The position numbers were made by a program, and so were the translations under genes. Source: Chlamydiota bacterium (GTDB taxonomy: Bacteria; Chlamydiota; Chlamydiia; Chlamydiales; Rhabdochlamydiaceae). From it: DNA of 10,816 nucleotides. Numbering within the stretch: the stretch's first letter is position 1; every line of letters begins with the position of its first letter. Below, piece by piece: positions 7,289-10,816 of the stretch. A model generated the notes under the pieces. The model ran no database searches. It was given only the letters and a program-made list of their open reading frames with translations, and was not told where the DNA came from. Where the stretch lies: the NCBI GenBank assembly GCA_023269365.1, contig JAHFTN010000045.1:1-10816 (forward strand), written 5' to 3'.

Positions 7289-7822
7289 TTAGATCTTGAT
7301 AAACTGGCCGCCCGGCTTGTTGCCACCGCTCATAGGACCTGGCGTTTGGCCGCCTGGGGGTTTTCCTGGCATCATCCCTGCGTCTTTCAGGGAAGGAACC
7401 TCTCTTCCTTCGCAGATGTCCTTAGCACGCGACCTCCACTTCTCTACAGATTCTACGAAAAGAGGGGCAAAACGCCTTAAAGAAGAGGCATCAGAGCCCA
7501 CTCCCATTTCCAAAACAGCGTGGATCAGGATGAGCTCTTCTGGAACTGCGACGCCCACTCCCCCTCCTGCCATCTGCCCGCCTAACATCGAACCTTCTAA
7601 CAAAGACTCATAGAGGCGAAGACGGATCGTCGTGTCCTTGGGAAGCCCATCTAAAACAGGGGAATATAGATACAAACGATCTGAATTAGGCTCGTAGGTT
7701 AGGTGTAACGAAAAGGTATTATCAATCCCTAGAATACAGGTGTGGTTTTCGTCAAACGCTAATTCGAGGTTCAGCTCCTTCCCGAATTCCTTAAGATTTT
7801 GCTTGGCATTCTCCAACGACAT
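7289..7822 (-). CDS. slc1: Type III secretion chaperone of the Slc1 (CT043) family
   Basis: Slc1 is a chlamydial class I-type chaperone that binds early effectors in the cytoplasm and brings them to the type III secretion apparatus. The 177 aa product closely resembles CT043 as I remember it: an N-terminal helix (LENAKQNLKEFGKEL), a beta sheet with TCILGIDNTFSLHLTYEPNSDRLYLYSPVLDGLP, and the very conserved block LYESLLEGSMLGGQMAGGGVGV, followed by a helix pair to about residue 140. The last ~30 residues are a flexible tail rich in Gly, Pro and Met, as in the C. trachomatis protein. The start is secure: AAGGAGGT (7828-7835) lies five bases upstream. Its divergent placement beside glgX matches the CT043/CT042 pair. 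The effectors it serves are not in this window. Confidence 0.93.
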   Translation of the reverse strand: MSLENAKQNLKEFGKELNLELAFDENHTCILGIDNTFSLHLTYEPNSDRLYLYSPVLDGLPKDTTIRLRLYESLLEGSMLGGQMAGGGVGVAVPEELILIHAVLEMGVGSDASSLRRFAPLFVESVEKWRSRAKDICEGREVPSLKDAGMMPGKPPGGQTPGPMSGGNKPGGQFIKI

Positions 7823-7950
7823 GGAAGACCTCCTTAAAATAATTAAACTCTTAGACTCTCGCTATACAGCGTACCGTACAATTTGAGAAGAATGGGTTTT
7901 ATCTCCAAAAATAGCAACAAAAAAATTGCGTAAAGACTCTTGAGACCCAT

Positions 7951-7978
7951 TTTATCAGAACGATTCCCCCCTTGTAAA
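7951..7978 (-). promoter_or_regulatory. Candidate promoter for slc1
   Basis: On the minus strand TTTACA (7973-7978) matches five of six -35 bases. GATAAA (7951-7956) matches four of six -10 bases, after a 16-base spacer. The leader to the slc1 ATG would be about 120 bases, which is long. This is only the best match seen in the gap and is weak. Confidence 0.3.
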
Positions 7979-8030
7979 CAAAACAAACTTTTTGTTAGGG
8001 TCGGTCTTAGAGAGAGCGCTAGAGACAAAA

Positions 8031-8036
8031 TATAAA
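8031..8036 (+). promoter_or_regulatory. Candidate -10 box for glgX
   Basis: TATAAA lies about 20 bases before the proposed GTG start. No convincing -35 box is found 16-18 bases upstream; TTAGAG near 8007 is a poor match. If used, the leader would be very short. The rest of the 7823-8056 gap holds no supported gene. Confidence 0.28.
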
Positions 8037-8056
8037 AACCTTAACATGAATATGTT

Positions 8057-10111
8057 GTGATAAACCTTCCTTCGCATGCACTACAGACGCAAAGGGGCTC
8101 CCCCTCCCCTCTTGGGGCGACAAAAAAAGAAGGGGGGCTAAATTTTGCTCTCTTCTCTAAGAATGCGACTGCCATGACCTTGCATCTCTTCCTCCCTCAA
8201 GGGAAAAACCCCTTTGCTAGCTTCATCTTGAATCCAGAAAGCAACAAGACGGGCTGGGTCTGGCATATCCTCGTCGAGGGGATCGATGCAAAACAGATCG
8301 AATATAGCTACCAAGTTTTTGGAGACAACACAGATCCTCGCAACTTATTTAATCCTAATAAAATTCTTTCCGATCCCTATGCGCGCGGATTAAATACAAC
8401 CTCTACATGGGGAGACAAGGATTGGGGAGACAAGCGGTATAAACCGAGGGGCAAAGTCATCCTCCCCTCTCCTTTTGATTGGGAACAGATCTTACCTCCT
8501 AAACTTCCTTTAGAAGATCTCGTCATCTATGAGATGCATGTGCGCTTTTTTACCATCAACCCTTCGAGTCAGAGTGCAGCCCCCGGGACTTTTAAGGCGA
8601 TGATCGAGAAGATCCCTTACCTAAAATCTTTGGGCGTTAATGCCGTGGAGCTTTTGCCGATCTTTGAATTCAACGAATGTGAAAACCACCGCTTGAGTCC
8701 CGTCACACACCAGCCACTTAAAAATGTGTGGGGCTACTCGACAATCAACTTCTTTGCTCCGATGAACCGCTACTCTTCTTCAACAGAATGGACAGGCGCC
8801 ATCGATGAGTTCCGCTCCCTTGTGAAAGAACTCCATCGCAACGGGATCGAAGTCTATCTCGACGTGGTCTATAATCACACGGCAGAAGGGAATCAGAAAG
8901 GGCCTTTCTTTTCTTTTAAAGGGATCGATAACCAAGTCTACTACATGCTTAATCCCCAAGGAGATTACCTCAATTTCTCTGGAACGGGTAATACATTCAA
9001 TGCAAACCATCCCGTAGTGGCTACCTTTATCGTCGACTCTTTGCGCTACTGGGTCGAGGAGATGGGGGTCGATGGGTTCCGCTTTGATCTGGCTTCTTGC
9101 TTAACCAGAGATGAGCAAGGGGTTCCCTCATCCAACCCCCTCGTCATCCAAATGATGACAGAAGATGCTGTCTTAGCGGATGTCAAAATGATTGCAGAGG
9201 CTTGGGATGCCGCGGGGCTCTATCAAGTGGGGAGCTTCCCTGGCAAAGGGCGCTGGATGGAGTGGAATGGGAAATACAGGGATACCGTGAGGCGGTTCAT
9301 CAAGGGAACGGATAATCAATCGGGAGAATTTGCCAAAGCTCTTTGCGGCTCTCAAGATCTCTATGGCCATAACAAACGCCCCTTCCACAGCATTAATTTT
9401 ATCATTGCGCATGATGGATTTACCTTAAGAGATCTTGTCACCTACCAAAATCGGCACAATTTAGACAATGGAGAAAAAAACCACGACGGATGTCAGAATA
9501 ACGAGAGTTGGAATTGTGGGGCCGAAGGGGAAACACAAGATCCTCAGATTTTGGCTCTAAGAAAAAGGCAAATGTGTAATTTTCATGTCGCTCTGATGAT
9601 TTCTATCGGAACCCCCATGATTTTCATGGGCGATGAGTACGCCCACACAAAAAGGGGGAACAACAACACCTATTGTCAGGATAATGCCCTTAACGAATTT
9701 CTCTGGGATGAGCTTAAAACTCATGCCGAGTGGGCCCGTTTCTACCGCCTCATGATTGGGTTCAGGAACCAAAACCCCTTGTTAAGGCGCAAAGAGTTTT
9801 TTCATGAGAAGGAAATTTTCTGGCATGGACTGATGCCGATGAAGGCCAACTGGGGAGCAGAAAACCGCTTTATCTCCTACACTCTACAAGACCCCCTTAA
9901 CCATGAACCTCTATACATCGCCTTCAACTCACAAAATACACAAGCTCTCATCCACCTCCCCTGCGCTCCCAAAGGACGCCACTGGTACCGGATCGTCGAC
10001 ACTTCTCTTGTTTCTCCTTTAGATTTTGTGGAAGCCCCTATGGAGCAGCCTGCACTGGGAGCTACCTATACTCTCCCTGCCCACACCTCATTTATTGCCA
10101 AGGCACTCTGA
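8057..10111 (+). CDS. glgX: Glycogen debranching enzyme GlgX (GH13)
   Basis: GlgX hydrolyses alpha-1,6 branch points in glycogen limit dextrins, freeing short malto-oligosaccharides for further breakdown. The 684 aa product has an N-terminal CBM48 domain (about 15-110, with SPSPLGATKKEGGLNFALFS) and the GH13 catalytic barrel. The four conserved GH13 regions are present: I DVVYNHTAE (269-277); II GFRFDLAS (340-347) with nucleophile Asp344; III AEAWDAAGLY with acid/base Glu381; IV FIIAHDGFT with His452 and Asp453. The GlgX-type stretch NNESWNCGAEG (481-491) and a C-terminal beta domain follow. The start is taken as GTG 8057: an in-frame stop at 8042 limits extension, and the next Met (residue 40) would cut into the CBM48 fold. 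No good ribosome binding site is seen. It is divergent from slc1, and its stop codon begins a long palindrome. Confidence 0.95.
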   Translation: MINLPSHALQTQRGSPSPLGATKKEGGLNFALFSKNATAMTLHLFLPQGKNPFASFILNPESNKTGWVWHILVEGIDAKQIEYSYQVFGDNTDPRNLFNPNKILSDPYARGLNTTSTWGDKDWGDKRYKPRGKVILPSPFDWEQILPPKLPLEDLVIYEMHVRFFTINPSSQSAAPGTFKAMIEKIPYLKSLGVNAVELLPIFEFNECENHRLSPVTHQPLKNVWGYSTINFFAPMNRYSSSTEWTGAIDEFRSLVKELHRNGIEVYLDVVYNHTAEGNQKGPFFSFKGIDNQVYYMLNPQGDYLNFSGTGNTFNANHPVVATFIVDSLRYWVEEMGVDGFRFDLASCLTRDEQGVPSSNPLVIQMMTEDAVLADVKMIAEAWDAAGLYQVGSFPGKGRWMEWNGKYRDTVRRFIKGTDNQSGEFAKALCGSQDLYGHNKRPFHSINFIIAHDGFTLRDLVTYQNRHNLDNGEKNHDGCQNNESWNCGAEGETQDPQILALRKRQMCNFHVALMISIGTPMIFMGDEYAHTKRGNNNTYCQDNALNEFLWDELKTHAEWARFYRLMIGFRNQNPLLRRKEFFHEKEIFWHGLMPMKANWGAENRFISYTLQDPLNHEPLYIAFNSQNTQALIHLPCAPKGRHWYRIVDTSLVSPLDFVEAPMEQPALGATYTLPAHTSFIAKAL

Positions 10112-10170
10112 GGGAATTGCAAAACTCCATTTGGTTCTTGGACCCCAAATGGAGTTTTGCAATTCCCTCA
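10109..10170. terminator. Perfect 26-base palindrome overlapping the glgX stop codon
   Basis: Arms 10109-10134 and 10145-10170 are perfectly complementary over 26 bases, with a 10-base loop. The left arm begins with the TGA stop of glgX. It would form a very stable hairpin at the mRNA 3' end. No T-run follows the stem on either strand, so it may be a transcript-stabilising structure or a barrier rather than a classic intrinsic terminator. Confidence 0.6.
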
Positions 10171-10175
10171 GCCTA

Positions 10176-10206
10176 ACTGGACTTTAGCCATTGGCTAAAG
10201 TCCAGT
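10176..10206. repeat. Second perfect palindrome between glgX and the lipoprotein gene
   Basis: Arms 10176-10190 and 10192-10206 are 15 bases each and perfectly complementary around a single central base. It starts five bases after the preceding palindrome and is followed by an A-run, not a T-run, on the plus strand. It could act with its neighbour as a terminator region or bind a dimeric protein. The function is unknown. From 10207 to 10288 I see no gene, only a leader-like stretch. Confidence 0.55.
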
Positions 10207-10288
10207 CTAAAAAAAGAGCAGCCAGGAAACTCCCCATTTTGTTATGGTAAAGGTTCTTTTACTCAATCTTTGTTTTGGAGGCTCTTCA

Positions 10289-10816
10289 ATGTCACGATTT
10301 CTACTTGGCATCCCCGTTTTAGCACTTATTCTGTGTGGGTGTGACGATCATACATCCCCCGTTTCTCAGCTGCACCACAGCTCTAAAGCACCCCCTGTCA
10401 TCTCTGTTGTGCCTGTGATTGATAATACAAAACACTCCTATGAGTGGAATCTTTCCGATGAGCTCTCCTCTGCCCTCTATGCCCAGTTATCTGAGCGAGA
10501 CCATGTACGCCTGATCAACTCCTCTAGAGTCAGAGCCAAAACACAGCCCCTATTAGAAAAAAACAATCCCTTTGATACTGACATCTCCTGGGTGAAAAAG
10601 GCGTTTCAAGATGAGGAGTTCGTCGTCTTTTTAGAACTTGTCGAGCATGAAGAAGTTGCCAAACAAAAAGGGACAGATCCTAGTGTTTCTCCTGCAGAGT
10701 TGCGCATGAGCATGCGGGTGCGCGTCATCGATGTGAGAGAAAAGAGCCGCGCGTTGTCTTGCAAGAGCTCATCCATGACCACCACGAGATCCATCCCCAG
10801 TTTAATCAAGCAAATT
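10289..10816 (+). CDS. Chlamydial lipoprotein, CT253-like; partial, with probable frameshift
   Basis: The gene runs off the right edge. GGAGG (10277-10281) lies seven bases before ATG 10289, so the start is secure. The product has a lipoprotein signal peptide (MSRFLLGIPVLALILCGC): the lipobox is LCGC with Cys18 as the likely lipidated residue, and Asp follows at +2. The mature part starts with a Ser/His/Pro-rich linker, then a fold resembling small periplasmic nucleotide-binding-like or LpoB/CsgG-like domains (ISVVPVIDNT, DELSSALYAQL, DHVRLINSSRV). I recall a chlamydial lipoprotein family named after CT253 with this pattern; this is from memory. After about residue 154 the frame turns into a Ser/Thr-rich sequence unlike the rest. 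The alternative frame from 10750 reads RVVLQELIHDHHEIHPQF and continues the expected protein. Either the gene is frameshifted near 10748-10753 or the sequence has an error there. The role is unknown beyond a lipid anchor. Confidence 0.75.
   Translation, partial: MSRFLLGIPVLALILCGCDDHTSPVSQLHHSSKAPPVISVVPVIDNTKHSYEWNLSDELSSALYAQLSERDHVRLINSSRVRAKTQPLLEKNNPFDTDISWVKKAFQDEEFVVFLELVEHEEVAKQKGTDPSVSPAELRMSMRVRVIDVREKSRALSCKSSSMTTTRSIPSLIKQI

Noticed and set aside
7843..8028. 61 aa minus-strand ORF from a TTG upstream of slc1
   Set aside because: The TTG start has no ribosome binding site and the N-terminal half is not protein-like. Only the internal ATG version at 7950 deserves mention.
10207..10288. 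Possible promoter with TTGTTA at 10239 for the lipoprotein gene
   Set aside because: The hexamer at the right distance (CTCAAT) is a poor -10 match, so I cannot support a promoter call.

Overview
The window is most likely from a member of the phylum Chlamydiae, probably an environmental or Parachlamydiales-like lineage rather than Chlamydia itself. The best evidence is a type III secretion chaperone of the Slc1 (CT043) type, which I know only from chlamydiae. It lies divergently next to glgX, as I recall CT043/CT042 do in C. trachomatis. A second run, recR-bamA-ompH-lpxD, matches the order I recall for CT240-CT243. The assignment rests on remembered protein sequences and gene order, not on a database search.

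Layout. 1-106: no supported gene, only an open stretch in another frame. 107-844 (+): an A+T-rich ORF with a weak ankyrin-like C-terminus, possibly an accessory protein or a gene remnant. 854-2221 (-): an FAD-dependent aromatic-hydroxylase-type monooxygenase, convergent with the ankyrin ORF and divergent from recR. 2292-2891 (+): recR, closed by a very long hairpin (2893-2975). 3003-3032: a good housekeeping-type promoter, which starts an outer-membrane biogenesis operon of bamA (3062-5479), ompH/skp (5515-6078) and lpxD (6082-7131). 7257-7284: a compact bidirectional terminator shared by lpxD and the converging slc1 gene (7289-7822, -). 7823-8056: a divergent regulatory gap. 8057-10111 (+): glgX, whose stop codon lies in the first of two consecutive perfect palindromes (10109-10170 and 10176-10206). 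10289-10816 (+): a lipoprotein gene that runs off the window and carries a probable frameshift near 10748-10753.

How the genes work together. BamA inserts beta-barrel proteins, OmpH/Skp escorts them through the periplasm, and LpxD makes the lipid A precursor, so 3062-7131 is one outer-membrane assembly operon. Slc1 belongs to effector delivery, GlgX to glycogen breakdown and RecR to recombinational repair. Chlamydiae carry all of these functions. I see no RNA gene, CRISPR array, insertion sequence, phage gene or attachment site.

Most of the window is ordinary core genome. The items worth a second look are the probable frameshift in the lipoprotein gene, the long perfect palindromes at 3' ends that lack a following T-tract, the cysteine pair in OmpH, and the accessory ankyrin-like ORF.
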